Translations under genes and position numbers: made by a program
The notes under the pieces: generated by a model
What the model was told of the DNA's origin: nothing
Databases searched by the model: none
Seen by the model: only the letters and a program-made list of their open reading frames with translations
Part shown: piece after piece, positions 16,512 to 25,246 of the stretch
Numbering within the stretch: the stretch's first letter is position 1
How the letters are laid out: each line of letters starts with the position of its first letter
Assembly (NCBI RefSeq): GCF_036345915.1
Contig: NZ_CP107785.1
Span: 2,480,001-2,544,000 of the forward strand
Length of the DNA: 64,000 nt
Reading direction: 5' to 3'
DNA from: Nocardia sp. NBC_00565
Lineage (GTDB): Bacteria > Actinomycetota > Actinomycetes > Mycobacteriales > Mycobacteriaceae

Positions 16512-18586
16512 GCTGGGTCTCCAGTGGTCAGCGCGTGCGGCTCGGCATTCACGGTGTCCGGGTGGCGATCGGCGTCGGCGTGCTGCTCGTTCAGGGGTTT
16601 CGGCTCGGACACGGCCGGTTCGGCCACCTGCGCGGCGGTCTGCCTGCGCTCGCGCCAGCTGTTGAAATCGCGCAGTTGTCGCCCGTGCATGGCGATGATG
16701 CCCTCGGGGTTGCGGGCGAGCATGATCGCACCGAAGCCGAACATGATGACGGGGATCTCGGCCCAGCTCGTCGGGAGATATGTCTGGAAGACGCCGGGCA
16801 GGACAGTGAAGGCGACACCGGCGACCAGCGCGCCGGTGATCGACCGCGCGCCCACCGTCACCAGGACGGCCAACCAGACCAGGCCGGCGAACGGGTTGAA
16901 CGAATCCGGCAGCGCCGATTGGTAATTCAGCGCGATGAATCCGCCGCCGATCGCCGCCACAAAGGTGGCGACCGCGGAGACCAGCACCTTCACCTGCAGG
17001 ATGCTCAGCCCCAAGGTGCGTGAACCCGCCTCGCTCCAGCGAACCGCCGTCACCGCCAGTCCGGTGGTCGAGCGCCGCAGATTGAGGACGATCACGCCGA
17101 GCACGATGAATACCGCCAGCGCGAGATAGGCGAAGGTCTTGTTCTCCGCGGCCCACTCGGGCCGAGGCATGTAGATCCCTTGGCCGGAGTTGTAGAACCG
17201 GTCCCGCATGAAGACGAGGTTCTGGGCGAGCAGGCCGAAGGTCAGCGTCACCAGCGCGACGTAGAGGTTGCCGAGCCGGATCGTCAGCAAACCGAGGATC
17301 ACGCCGATCGGTACCATGCACAGCGCGCTCACCAGCACGGCCAGCAGCGGCGACCAGCCGGAATTCGTCGCGAGTTCGGCGGCGAGTACGGCGCCCAGAC
17401 CCGCGAAGGTGATCTGGCACAGCCAGATCATTCCGCCTTCACCGGTGACGAGCGTGTAGGACAGCAGCGCGATCGCCAGCGCGATGCCCGCCGCGGTCAG
17501 CCCGGTCCAGAACTGATCGAAGATCATGGGGAAGACCGCGATGACGCCGATCGTCACCAGCGGACCGATGACCGCGGCCGTCGGCCGGATCCGACCGGCC
17601 TGCCCCGTGCCCGAGCCGGCCGGCGCGCCCGCACTCTCCGTGCGGATCGCCCGATCCAGCGCACCGCCCATCGCGGTATCGCCCGCTTGTCCGCGCAGCG
17701 CGTAGTAGAGCAGGAAGACCAGCATGAACATGAACGGAATACTCGGCACGATCTGCGCCGAGAACGGGCTCTCCGGATCGAGATAGCGCTGGATCACATT
17801 GGTGACCACACCCATCAGGAGTGCGACCCCGACGGCCATCGGCAAGCTGCGCAGGCGCGCCGCCACCACCGCCGCGAACGCCGCCGACATCAGGAAGGTC
17901 ATGCCGTCCACCGACAGGCCCGCGGTGGGGGCGACCAGGACGCCGGCGAGCCCGGCCAGCAGTGCGCTGAAGGCCCACACCCCGAGCGATACCCGCGTCG
18001 GGCTGACCCCCGACATCGCGGTGAGCGCCTCGGAGTCCACCAGCGCGCGGATTTTCAGGCCGATATCGGTGTACCGCAGCAACACCGTGCCGAGGGCGAG
18101 GACCAACGCCAAGCCCAGGTAGGTGATCACCTGGTTCATATCGACGACCGCACCGAACAGGTAGAACACCTTCAGCGGCTGCGGCGCCAGACCCGGCGCG
18201 GTGATGTTCACCAGATGCCCGAACACCAGGTTGACCAGCGGCGGCAACGCGACCGAAAGACCGATCGTGGCAACGATTTTGACCACTGGTGAACGCAGCC
18301 GCAGATAGCGGAACAGCAGCACGTACAGCGCGACGCCGAGTGCGGGGCCGAACAGCCCGATCGCGACGACGGCCGCGAGCGGCAACGGCCAGCCCTGCTC
18401 CACGTGCAGGAAGAAGTAGAAGCGTGCGACGGCGAAGGCCATGGCACCGAAGGCGAAGTTGAACACGCCCGAGGACACATAGGTGACGACCAGGGATGCC
18501 GCGGCGATTGCGTAGATCGCGCCGAGGGCTAGGCCGGCGAGGACGTAGGAGAGCAACTGTGGGCTCCTAAAAAGCTCGGCGCTCAT
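16508..18586 (-). CDS. Fused LivH-LivM ABC permease
   Basis: A 692-residue membrane protein joining both permease subunits of a branched-chain-amino-acid-type importer. Residues about 10-310 are LivH-like (GAIYAIAAASLVVTYVSSG, then DIGLKIRALVDS). Residues about 335-625 are LivM-like (AIALLSYTLVTGEGG, then LVTLTFGLLAQNLVFMRDRFYNSGQG). The Pro/Glu-rich tail (630-692) is probably cytoplasmic. The usual organisation is two separate proteins. ATG 18586 has no clear ribosome site. Inside the gene, AGGAG precedes a TTG at codon 11 (18556) at 7 nt, and that could be the real start. It is divergent from the receptor lipoprotein. Confidence 0.88.
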   Translation of the reverse strand: MSAELFRSPQLLSYVLAGLALGAIYAIAAASLVVTYVSSGVFNFAFGAMAFAVARFYFFLHVEQGWPLPLAAVVAIGLFGPALGVALYVLLFRYLRLRSPVVKIVATIGLSVALPPLVNLVFGHLVNITAPGLAPQPLKVFYLFGAVVDMNQVITYLGLALVLALGTVLLRYTDIGLKIRALVDSEALTAMSGVSPTRVSLGVWAFSALLAGLAGVLVAPTAGLSVDGMTFLMSAAFAAVVAARLRSLPMAVGVALLMGVVTNVIQRYLDPESPFSAQIVPSIPFMFMLVFLLYYALRGQAGDTAMGGALDRAIRTESAGAPAGSGTGQAGRIRPTAAVIGPLVTIGVIAVFPMIFDQFWTGLTAAGIALAIALLSYTLVTGEGGMIWLCQITFAGLGAVLAAELATNSGWSPLLAVLVSALCMVPIGVILGLLTIRLGNLYVALVTLTFGLLAQNLVFMRDRFYNSGQGIYMPRPEWAAENKTFAYLALAVFIVLGVIVLNLRRSTTGLAVTAVRWSEAGSRTLGLSILQVKVLVSAVATFVAAIGGGFIALNYQSALPDSFNPFAGLVWLAVLVTVGARSITGALVAGVAFTVLPGVFQTYLPTSWAEIPVIMFGFGAIMLARNPEGIIAMHGRQLRDFNSWRERRQTAAQVAEPAVSEPKPLNEQHADADRHPDTVNAEPHALTTGDPA

Positions 18587-18879
18587 GTTGGAAGATGGTG
18601 TAAGAGTGCGCTAATAAGCGATTGTCGTCAACCCCTGCTCAACCGGCCACATCCGCTTTCGTACCCTGCAGCAACATTCGGGCCTCCTATCAAATCTGCG
18701 GACAGTTACCTGGTCATACGGCTTATCTCTAACTAGGTGACAGCTCACGGATGGGGTCGGATGAGTTCTGAGCTTTCTTCGCGATAACGGAGACAAAGGG
18801 TACTAAATATGGTCAACTGGCCGAAGTCGAGTGATCCGGCAGCGCTGTCGGAGACCGACGCAGGTTCCAAGGAGTTCAG

Positions 18880-20124
18880 ATGCGGAAAGTAAGTGCCATG
18901 GCCGCCGGGCTGTGCGCCGCTTTGCTAGTTCTTCCGGCGTGTAGCAGCAGCGGCGGCGCCGACACGACCGGACCCGTGAAAGTTGGTGTCGTGACCGCGC
19001 TGAGCGGTGCGGCCAGCTCGAACTATGCCCAGTCGGAGAACGGGGTGAAGGCCAGGTTCGCCGCCTACCAGGCGGCGAACGGCAAATGTGCGGCCCGGGG
19101 CTTCGAGGTGGTCGTCGGTGACGATCAGTCCACGCCGCAGGGCGCGTTGACCGCAGCCCAACGGCTGGTGCAGCAGGAGCACGCGTACGCGGTGCTGCCG
19201 ATCAGCACCTACTTCTACGGCGCCGGTCAGTACGCGGGCACCCAGGCGAAGGCGACGCCGTTCATCGGTGGCGCGTTCGACGGTGGCGAGCAGTGGTTCA
19301 ACCCGAAGTACGACAATCTCTTCGCGGCGATGTCGGGTACCGACTACAACAAGGCCGCCACGACGCTGGGCGACTACTGGAAGAAGCTCGGCGGCACCAA
19401 GGTCGCGGTGGTCGCGTACAACACCCCGAGCGCGTCGAAGGCCGGGGAGGGGGCGGCGCTGGCGGCCGAGCGTGCGGGGCTGTCTCGCGGCTACGTCAAC
19501 GAGCGCGTCCAGGTCGGATCCACCGATGTCGGCGCGATGGTGCTCGGTATCAAGGAGTCCGGCGCCGATGTGCTGTACGTCCCGGTGATCCCGGAAACGG
19601 CGTTCGCGCTCGTCTCCGGCCTGCGCCAGGCCGGTGTCGAGATGAAGTCGGTACTACTGGCCACCGGCTACGGCGCGGATCTGCTGAAGTCGCCGCCCGC
19701 TGTCGCGGCGGCCCAAGGGGTCGGCTTCTTGACGTCCTATGCGCCGGTGGAGATGAACACGGAGGCGACGCAGGCGTGGTCGGCGGCGCTGAAGCAGTTC
19801 GCGGGTTCGGAGTCCGGGCTGCCGTCGTTCTCTATGGCGGTGGGCTGGATCAGCGCTGACCTGCTGATTCACGGGTTGGAGCAGGCGGGGTGCAATGCGA
19901 GTCAGGAGCAGTTGATGACCGCACTGCGCGCCGACAAGAGCTGGACTGCGGGCGGATTGTTCAGCAAGCCGGCCGATTTCGAGAATCGCGGGTCCTACTC
20001 GGTCGGTGGCCCGGGTAACTGCAGCTACGTCTCCATCCTGCGGGGTAACCAGTTCGTGCCGGATCCGGCCGGATCGCCGGCGTGCGGTGCGCAGATTCCG
20101 GGCGTGACGGTGGTCCCGAAGTAG
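18880..20124 (+). CDS. ABC transporter substrate-binding lipoprotein (LivJ/K-like)
   Basis: A 414-residue periplasmic-binding-protein-like receptor anchored outside the membrane by lipid. The signal peptide ends in a lipobox, LPAC, with Cys at residue 21. The mature part begins VKVGVVTALSGAAS, typical of the type I branched-chain amino acid receptor fold. Length is normal. AAGGAG at 18869-18874 precedes the ATG. It is divergent from the livHM-G-F genes across a 293-bp region, which should hold both promoters. It very likely supplies substrate to that transporter. Confidence 0.9.
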   Translation: MRKVSAMAAGLCAALLVLPACSSSGGADTTGPVKVGVVTALSGAASSNYAQSENGVKARFAAYQAANGKCAARGFEVVVGDDQSTPQGALTAAQRLVQQEHAYAVLPISTYFYGAGQYAGTQAKATPFIGGAFDGGEQWFNPKYDNLFAAMSGTDYNKAATTLGDYWKKLGGTKVAVVAYNTPSASKAGEGAALAAERAGLSRGYVNERVQVGSTDVGAMVLGIKESGADVLYVPVIPETAFALVSGLRQAGVEMKSVLLATGYGADLLKSPPAVAAAQGVGFLTSYAPVEMNTEATQAWSAALKQFAGSESGLPSFSMAVGWISADLLIHGLEQAGCNASQEQLMTALRADKSWTAGGLFSKPADFENRGSYSVGGPGNCSYVSILRGNQFVPDPAGSPACGAQIPGVTVVPK

Positions 20125-20245
20125 GCGGTTGACCCGTCACCTCAGCTAGCGCGACCTCGCCGATGCGTGGTCCGAGGTACTCGGCCGCGCTCTAGGTCTC
20201 CCTCAACAACGCTGTCCGAGGGATATGAGAAGAAAGAAGTGCACG

Positions 20246-20944
20246 ATGAGCAAGATTGCAGCTGCCTGTACGTTGGCGGTCACCGCGGTCGCGGTCACCG
20301 CACAGGCTGGGCTGGCGACATCGCAGCCGAATGACCGCGGCGTCGGCTACACCACGAATGTCACCGAGAAGTCCACGATCATCACCACCGATGCCGGCGA
20401 TCTGGCCGTCGAGGATGGGGTGTTCAAGATCAAAGCGGCCGATGGGACCGTACTCGGTGGCACCGAATTGCGGTTCCGTGTCGATGATTTCGAATTCCCG
20501 ATCGCCGCGGATATCGCCGGCCGCACCGCGACCCTGACCCCGCAGTTCGATATGGCACACGCGACCTACAAGCCGGTCGCACTGCCATTCGAGGATCAGG
20601 CCCCATGGAAAACCCAATACGACCGCGAACAGGCCGCTTTCGCCCGCATGATCAGCACCGTCACCATGGGTGCCACCATCGGCGGCATCGTGGGCGGCCT
20701 CGGTGGCGGCGCCATCGGCTGCGTTCTCGGCGGCATCGCCGGGGCCACCGTGGCCTCGGCCACCATCATCGGCCTGTTCGGTGCCTTCATCCCCGCGGCC
20801 GCCATCGGCTGCCTCGGTGGCATCGCCGCCATCGGCGCGGTCGGCACCCTGGCCGGCCAGCTGTTCATCGCCGCCCCGATGGCGATCATGGCGGTGGCGC
20901 AGTACTTCACCACCATCAACCAGCCGATGCCGACCCCGAAGTGA
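20246..20944 (+). CDS. Secreted protein with glycine-rich hydrophobic C-terminal region
   Basis: A 232-residue protein of unknown function. An N-terminal Sec-type signal peptide (KIAAACTLAVTAVAVTAQAG) is followed by a strand-rich domain (about residues 35-110, DGVFKIKAADGTVLGG). The C-terminal third (about 130-220) is a run of Gly/Ala/Ile hydrophobic stretches such as GGIVGGLGGGAIG, which resemble membrane-inserting glycine zippers. Similar secreted proteins are common in Nocardia and Rhodococcus, but I know no activity. ATG 20246 gives a proper signal peptide. ATG 20225 adds seven basic residues. A hairpin terminator follows. Confidence 0.78.
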   Translation: MSKIAAACTLAVTAVAVTAQAGLATSQPNDRGVGYTTNVTEKSTIITTDAGDLAVEDGVFKIKAADGTVLGGTELRFRVDDFEFPIAADIAGRTATLTPQFDMAHATYKPVALPFEDQAPWKTQYDREQAAFARMISTVTMGATIGGIVGGLGGGAIGCVLGGIAGATVASATIIGLFGAFIPAAAIGCLGGIAAIGAVGTLAGQLFIAAPMAIMAVAQYFTTINQPMPTPK

Positions 20945-21894
20945 AACACTGAGTAACACAGGCCTTTCCGGCCCCGCGCCCCGCCCGGTCCCCGTCCCCG
21001 GGCGGGGCTTCGGCTATCAGGGGCAAACGGATCGGCCCACGCCAGATGATCTATTCCAAGGGATTCGTATTCGGCGAGCAATTCATCGGGTTCGAGCGTG
21101 GGGGCATCGGGCGCGACCGCCGACGGATGCGTGGAATCGGACATGAGCCGTAGCCACGCGAGATCCAGCCGTGGATCGCCGACCGACCAGATCTCCCAGT
21201 CGATCACCGCGTGGACCTGCCCGCCGACGCATTGCATATTGCCCAGCCGCCAGTCGCCGTGCAGCACCGCGGGACGGCGCGGCGCGGGTATCGCGTCGGT
21301 GAGCCGAGTCCGGCATTTCAGTTCGGTAAGCGCCGCCATCGGCTCGAGATCGTAAGTGGCCAAGGCCTTTTGCCACCTCTCGACCTCGGCCGACAATGTA
21401 GTGGCGGGTTCGTCGAGGCCCAGTGCGGCGGGGTCGACGGTGCGCAGGGCCGCCAGCATGCGCGCCGCCGCCGCGGCGCGCTCGCGCACCTGGGGCGCGG
21501 GCGGGCGCTGCTCGGGCGCGGCGTGGCGCGGCTCGTAGCTCTCGCCGTCCGCGAAGGACATGACGAACAGTGGCGGGACCTCCGGTGGAGCGCCACCGTC
21601 GGATCCCAGCACCGCGGGCACCGATACGCCCGGCGCATCCGCGAGCGCGGTGAGCAGCCGGGCCTGGCGCAGGACATCTCGATTGCGCACGGGCGCGAGG
21701 CCGGGCGGGGCGACCTTCACCACGACGCGGACACCCGCGTCCGTCGTGGCGGAGTAGGTCAGGCTGGAGGCGCCGCCGGTCAGCTGCGTCAGATCATGTA
21801 GCGGTCGGCCGACCGCCCGCGCCGCGCGCCGCGCGATGTCATCGGGATCGGCTATCCCGATCTGCGGCCGATCCACTTGATTTCGCTCAGCCAT
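20596..21894 (-). pseudogene. C-terminally truncated phosphotransferase family gene
   Basis: The first 305 or so residues match the kinase-fold protein at 12913: LTGGASSLTYS, VVKVAPPGLAPVRNRD, catalytic HGDWRLGN, and DWEIWSVGDPRLDLAW. After the segment ending near 21010 (LLAEYESLGID) homology stops, whereas the intact paralogue has about 60 more residues. The frame then runs by chance through the hairpin at 20978-21008 and deep into the antisense secreted-protein gene before a stop at 20596. The 3' end has evidently been lost and replaced. The catalytic core survives, so residual activity is conceivable. ATG 21894 has AAGGG upstream. Confidence 0.65.
20978..21008 (+). terminator. Hairpin downstream of the secreted protein gene
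   Basis: GCCCCGCCCGG (20978-20988) pairs with CCGGGCGGGGC (20998-21008), an 11-bp perfect stem. A short T-containing tail follows. It lies inside the open frame of the truncated phosphotransferase on the other strand. Confidence 0.7.
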
Positions 21895-22017
21895 CTGTGA
21901 CCCTTCGGCCATGCACTACTCCGTCCGTCGCGACTACCGAGCCGACCGGATGGGGTACTCGGCAGAACGCCATACCAATGCGCAAGAATTCGATTCTGGT
22001 GAATCGGTAGCTAGAAC

Positions 22018-22025
22018 AGTATACT
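22018..22025. promoter_or_regulatory. AGTATACT palindrome before the TetR gene
   Basis: The perfect 8-bp palindrome AGTATACT lies 7 nt before ATG 22033, between the kinase remnant and the TetR gene. It shares the GTATAC core with the other elements. It could be an autoregulatory operator or, for a near-leaderless transcript, part of the promoter. Confidence 0.4.
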
Positions 22026-22032
22026 TTTTGCC

Positions 22033-22692
22033 ATGCAGAGTCCATACGCCGAGGATGACCTCCTCGGCGCGGAATCCCTGGCCGCCCGGGCCGTGCGCCG
22101 CCGGACCGGCGCCCGATTCGCCACCGCCGAGGACGAAGTCCGTCGGCTGCTCGACGCGGGCCTCGTGCTCATGCGGGCGGATGCGGCGGGCAACCCGAAG
22201 ATCGCCGAAATCGTCCGGCTGGCCAAGGTTTCCAACGACGCCTTCTATCGGGCGTTTCGGAGCAAGGACGATCTGGTGGCCGCGATCGCCGACGACGGAG
22301 CCCGGCGGCTGCTCGGTCACCTGCGCCATCAGTGCGGTAAGCAGACCGACCCGATCGAGCAGGTCAGGGCCTGCGTTCAGGCGGTTTTCAAGCAGGCGGC
22401 CGATCCCGAGGTAGCGGCGACCACGCGCGCGGTGCTGCGGAATACCTCGCGCGGTGCCGGGTCCGCCTCGAGCGGTATCGAGCTGCGCCAGCGGATCGCC
22501 GAACTGTTGACCACACCGCTGACGGCGTGCGGAAGCCGGGATCCGGCCCGCGATGCCCTCGCCGCGTCGTGTGCGATGTTCGCCGTCATGGAGCAGTTCC
22601 TGTGGGCGGAGCGGGTGCCGACCGCCGCGGATGTGGAGCATCTCATCGGCTGGATCCTGCCGGCGGCACCTGACATTCTGCGTTCCGAATAA
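22033..22692 (+). CDS. TetR/AcrR family transcriptional regulator
   Basis: A 219-residue DNA-binding repressor. The helix-turn-helix lies at about residues 48-80 (IAEIVRLAKVSNDAFYRAFRSKDDLVA), with an unusually long 40-residue N-terminal arm. The C-terminal helical domain (about 95-219) would bind a ligand, often an acyl-CoA in this setting. An AGTATACT palindrome lies directly before the start, so autoregulation is plausible. It is followed 69 bp later by the crotonase-CaiB pair on the same strand, its likeliest target. Confidence 0.87.
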   Translation: MQSPYAEDDLLGAESLAARAVRRRTGARFATAEDEVRRLLDAGLVLMRADAAGNPKIAEIVRLAKVSNDAFYRAFRSKDDLVAAIADDGARRLLGHLRHQCGKQTDPIEQVRACVQAVFKQAADPEVAATTRAVLRNTSRGAGSASSGIELRQRIAELLTTPLTACGSRDPARDALAASCAMFAVMEQFLWAERVPTAADVEHLIGWILPAAPDILRSE

Positions 22693-22761
22693 GTATGCGC
22701 AATTGAAGATAGTGTTCATCGAGAAGTGGTCGGCGCGGGCCGACCGTGTGAAGGAGTAGAC

Positions 22762-23526
22762 GTGTCGGATGAGGTGCTCGTCGAGCGTCGTGGCGCGGTC
22801 CAGGTCATCACGATCAATCGCCCGGCGGTGAAGAACGCGCTCGATGCCGGGGTGGCCGCGGCGGTGGCCGCGGCGGTCGACGAACTCGACGCGTCGGATG
22901 AGCTGTGGGTCGGTGTGCTCACGGGTGCGGGTGGGACGTTCTCCGCGGGCATGGATCTGAAGGCCTATCTGCGAGGTGAGAGTCCAGCGATCGAGGGGCG
23001 CGGGCTGTGCGGGATCACGATTACCCCGCCGCGCAAGCCGTTGATCGGCGCGGTCGAGGGTTGGGCGCTGGCGGGCGGATTCGAATTGCTGCTGGCCTGC
23101 GACCTGGTCGTCGCGGCTCGCACGGCGCGCTTCGGGGTGCCGGAGGTCAAGCGGTCCCTGGTGGCCGGCGCGGGTGCGGCGTTGCTGCTGCCACGGCGGG
23201 TGCCGTTCGCGATCGCGCTGGAGCTGCTGCTGACGGGGGAGCCCTTCGGCGCCGAGCGAGCGGCCGAGGTCGGACTGGTCAACCGGCTCACCGATGAGGG
23301 CGGCGCGCTCGACGGTGCGCTCGAACTGGCCGCGACGATCGCGGCGAACGGCCCACTCGCCGTCGCGGCGACCAAGCAGATCGCCCGGTCCAGCGCCGAC
23401 TGGACGCTGGCGGAGGGCTGGGCACGGCAGGTCGAGATCACCGCGCCGGTATTCGCTTCGGCCGACGCCAAGGAGGGCGCCACCGCCTTCGCCGAAAAGC
23501 GGCCGCCGGTCTGGACGGGGCGATAG
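22762..23526 (+). CDS. Enoyl-CoA hydratase
   Basis: A 254-residue crotonase that should hydrate a 2-enoyl-CoA in the cytoplasm. The oxyanion loop is GGTFSAGMDLK (about residues 57-67). Both catalytic glutamates of true hydratases are present, Glu108 in GGFELLLACD and Glu128 in GVPEVKRS. GTG 22762 has AAGGAG 5 nt upstream. A paralogue at 37646 differs at about 29 of 254 positions by eye. Both copies are followed by a CaiB-family gene in the direction of transcription, 79 bp here, indicating duplication of a functional unit or repeated use of one. Confidence 0.92.
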   Translation: MSDEVLVERRGAVQVITINRPAVKNALDAGVAAAVAAAVDELDASDELWVGVLTGAGGTFSAGMDLKAYLRGESPAIEGRGLCGITITPPRKPLIGAVEGWALAGGFELLLACDLVVAARTARFGVPEVKRSLVAGAGAALLLPRRVPFAIALELLLTGEPFGAERAAEVGLVNRLTDEGGALDGALELAATIAANGPLAVAATKQIARSSADWTLAEGWARQVEITAPVFASADAKEGATAFAEKRPPVWTGR

Positions 23527-23605
23527 CCGGCGGGTGATTCACCGGCGTTTGTCCGCGGTGACCGAAAACTCTTTGACCAAATCAATTCGATGAGGAGCTG
23601 ATCCA

Positions 23606-24838
23606 ATGCACAAACCGATGGCGGGTGTGCGCGTACTCGAGGTCGCGCAGTTCACTTTCGTCCCGGCCGCGGGCGCGGTGCTCGCGGACTGGGGCGCCGA
23701 GGTGATCAAGATCGAGCATGCGGAGCGGGGCGACGCCCAGCGCGGGCTGTCGCGAGTGCTCGGCTACGCCGCAAACAGTGCCGGCTCATCGTTCTTTCCG
23801 ATCATGGAGGGGCCGAACCGGGGCAAGCGCAGCGTCGGCCTCGCGCTCGAGAAGCCCGCCGCCCGACGGGTACTGGAGGAACTGATCCGCAGGAGCGATG
23901 TGTTCCTGACGAACTTCCTTCCCGACGCGCGGGCGAAACTGCGGATCAACGTCGAGGACGTGCGGGCGATCAACCCGGACATCATCTACGTCCGGGGCAG
24001 CGGCTTCGGCGCGCGTGGGGCAGAAGCGAGCAAGGGCGGGTACGACAGCACGGCCTTCTGGGCGCGTGGCGGGAGCGCCGCCGGTGTCACCCCGCCCGGC
24101 GCGGACCGGATGACGCGGATGCCCGCTGGCGCCTACGGGGACTCGATGGGCGGCATGACCATCGCCGGCGGCATCGCCGCCGCCCTCTACTCCCGCAAGA
24201 TGACCGGGGAACCATCCGTCGTGGACGTCTCGCTGCTCGGTGTCGGCGCGTGGGCGACGCAGTTCACGGCCAACCTCGCGTTGCTCGCCGGTGGGCCGCT
24301 TCCGGTGAACACCCCGCCCCGGCACGGTTCGGCCACGAATCCGCTCATCGGTGCCTACCGCACCTCGGATGGACGCTGGCTCGAGTTGTCGATGCTGCAG
24401 CCCGGTCGATACTGGCCGGAATTCTGCCGACTGGCCGGTCGCGAGGAGTTGATCGACGACGAGCGGTTCGACAGCACCGAGAAGCTGATGGCGAACGCCG
24501 CGCCGGCCGCTGAACTCGTCGCCGAGATCATCGCGACGCGCCCGTTCGACGAATGGGTCGAGATCCTCGGTCGCGGTGAGGGCCAGTGGGCCGCCGTGCA
24601 GAACGCGTGGGAAGTCGGCCAGGATCCGTCGCTGCGAGCCAACGGTCTCATCGCCGCGGTCGTCGACGCCGACGGTATCGACCGGGAACTGATCGCCAAT
24701 CCCGTCCAGTTCGACGAGACTCCGGTGACACTGACCCGGGCCCCGCAGTTCGCCGAACATACCGACGAGGTCCTGCGGGAACTCGGCATTACCGACGAGG
24801 AACTCATCGCGCTCAAGATCGACGGCGCGGTCACGTAG
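23606..24838 (+). CDS. CaiB/BaiF family CoA transferase
   Basis: A 410-residue class III CoA transferase, moving CoA between carboxylic acids via an aspartyl-CoA intermediate. The N-terminus MAGVRVLEVAQF with ADWGAEVIKIE is the family signature. The catalytic aspartate is D179 in PAGAYGDSMGG. It could also be a racemase, but the His/Asp pair of racemases is less clear than in the protein at 36342. It follows the hydratase and precedes the P450 locus. It probably activates or exchanges a substrate acid. Confidence 0.9.
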   Translation: MHKPMAGVRVLEVAQFTFVPAAGAVLADWGAEVIKIEHAERGDAQRGLSRVLGYAANSAGSSFFPIMEGPNRGKRSVGLALEKPAARRVLEELIRRSDVFLTNFLPDARAKLRINVEDVRAINPDIIYVRGSGFGARGAEASKGGYDSTAFWARGGSAAGVTPPGADRMTRMPAGAYGDSMGGMTIAGGIAAALYSRKMTGEPSVVDVSLLGVGAWATQFTANLALLAGGPLPVNTPPRHGSATNPLIGAYRTSDGRWLELSMLQPGRYWPEFCRLAGREELIDDERFDSTEKLMANAAPAAELVAEIIATRPFDEWVEILGRGEGQWAAVQNAWEVGQDPSLRANGLIAAVVDADGIDRELIANPVQFDETPVTLTRAPQFAEHTDEVLRELGITDEELIALKIDGAVT

Positions 24839-24886
24839 CGAGCGCACCGGACGGCCATTTCCACTGAGCGGCCGAACCGCTAAAGG

Positions 24887-24892
24887 GTATAC
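24887..24892. promoter_or_regulatory. GTATAC core in the P450 upstream region
   Basis: The AT-rich stretch AAAGGGTATACACAATTGG around 24884-24900 follows the CaiB stop codon. It holds the GTATAC core seen in other intergenic regions of the window, and TATACA could be a -10 box for the leader-P450 transcript. Weak evidence. Confidence 0.3.
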
Positions 24893-25082
24893 ACAATTGG
24901 TCGCAGTCCCGGTATATTCGGACCAGCACAACGAGTCGGACGCATCGAGTCACGAAATGCGTATGACGTTCTACGAGGCTGCGACGTGACATGAGGTGCG
25001 GTCGCACTGCCGCCCGCCGGCCTACGGGGACCGGGTGCACCGCGATCGCCCGCCAGCCGCAGCCTTCGACGAGAGGATCTCG

Positions 25083-25166
25083 ATGAGTGAGCGAAGCGAG
25101 CGAGCAATAGACAGAGCCACGCCGGTGGTCATGTCGGAACCGAGCGCCAGCGAGGTGGAGGCATGA
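25083..25166 (+). CDS. Leader peptide 1 (27 aa) in tandem repeat unit 1
   Basis: A 27-codon ORF starting MSERSERAID and ending SASEVEA. AGAGGA lies about 8 nt before its ATG. Its TGA overlaps the ATG of the second identical ORF as ATGA. It is rich in Ser, Glu and Arg, with no membrane segment. I do not recognise a function. It could couple translation to the P450 gene, attenuate it, or be repeat-derived DNA translated by chance. Ser/Glu-rich mini-ORFs made of GAGCGAAGCGAGCG-type repeats occur before genes in related actinomycetes as I recall, so it may be a dispersed repeat. Confidence 0.5.
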   Translation: MSERSERAIDRATPVVMSEPSASEVEA

Positions 25167-25242
25167 GTGAGCGAAGCGAGCGAGCAATAGACAGAGCCAC
25201 GCCGGTGGTCATGTCGGAACCGAGCGCCAGCGAGGTGGAGGC
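25083..25242 (+). repeat. Perfect tandem duplication of an 80-bp unit
   Basis: Units 25083-25162 and 25163-25242 are identical across 80 bp, and the P450 gene begins exactly at the next base with the same ATGAG. Each unit carries a start codon, a 27-codon ORF, an internal second ATG (ATGTCGGAACCGAGC) and a terminal GAGGTGGAGGC ribosome site. Because 80 is not a multiple of three, each ORF stops just inside the next unit. The lack of any difference implies recent duplication or ongoing slippage. Confidence 0.93.
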
Positions 25243-25246
25243 ATGA
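25163..25246 (+). CDS. Leader peptide 2 (27 aa), identical to leader 1
   Basis: This is the second copy of the 27-codon ORF, identical in sequence. Its ribosome site would be the GGTGGAGG at the end of repeat unit 1. Its TGA overlaps the ATG of the P450 gene (ATGA at 25243-25246). The chain leader 1, leader 2, P450 is therefore joined by two identical stop-start overlaps. Function is inferred from layout only. Confidence 0.5.
   Translation: MSERSERAIDRATPVVMSEPSASEVEA

Noticed and set aside
15696..17420. LivG extended to 574 residues
   Set aside because: The extra N-terminal part is the permease gene read out of frame. The ATPase starts at 16511 with the usual 4-bp overlap.
25083..25242. 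CRISPR-like array
   Set aside because: Two directly adjacent 80-bp units without spacers are a tandem duplication, and no cas genes are present.
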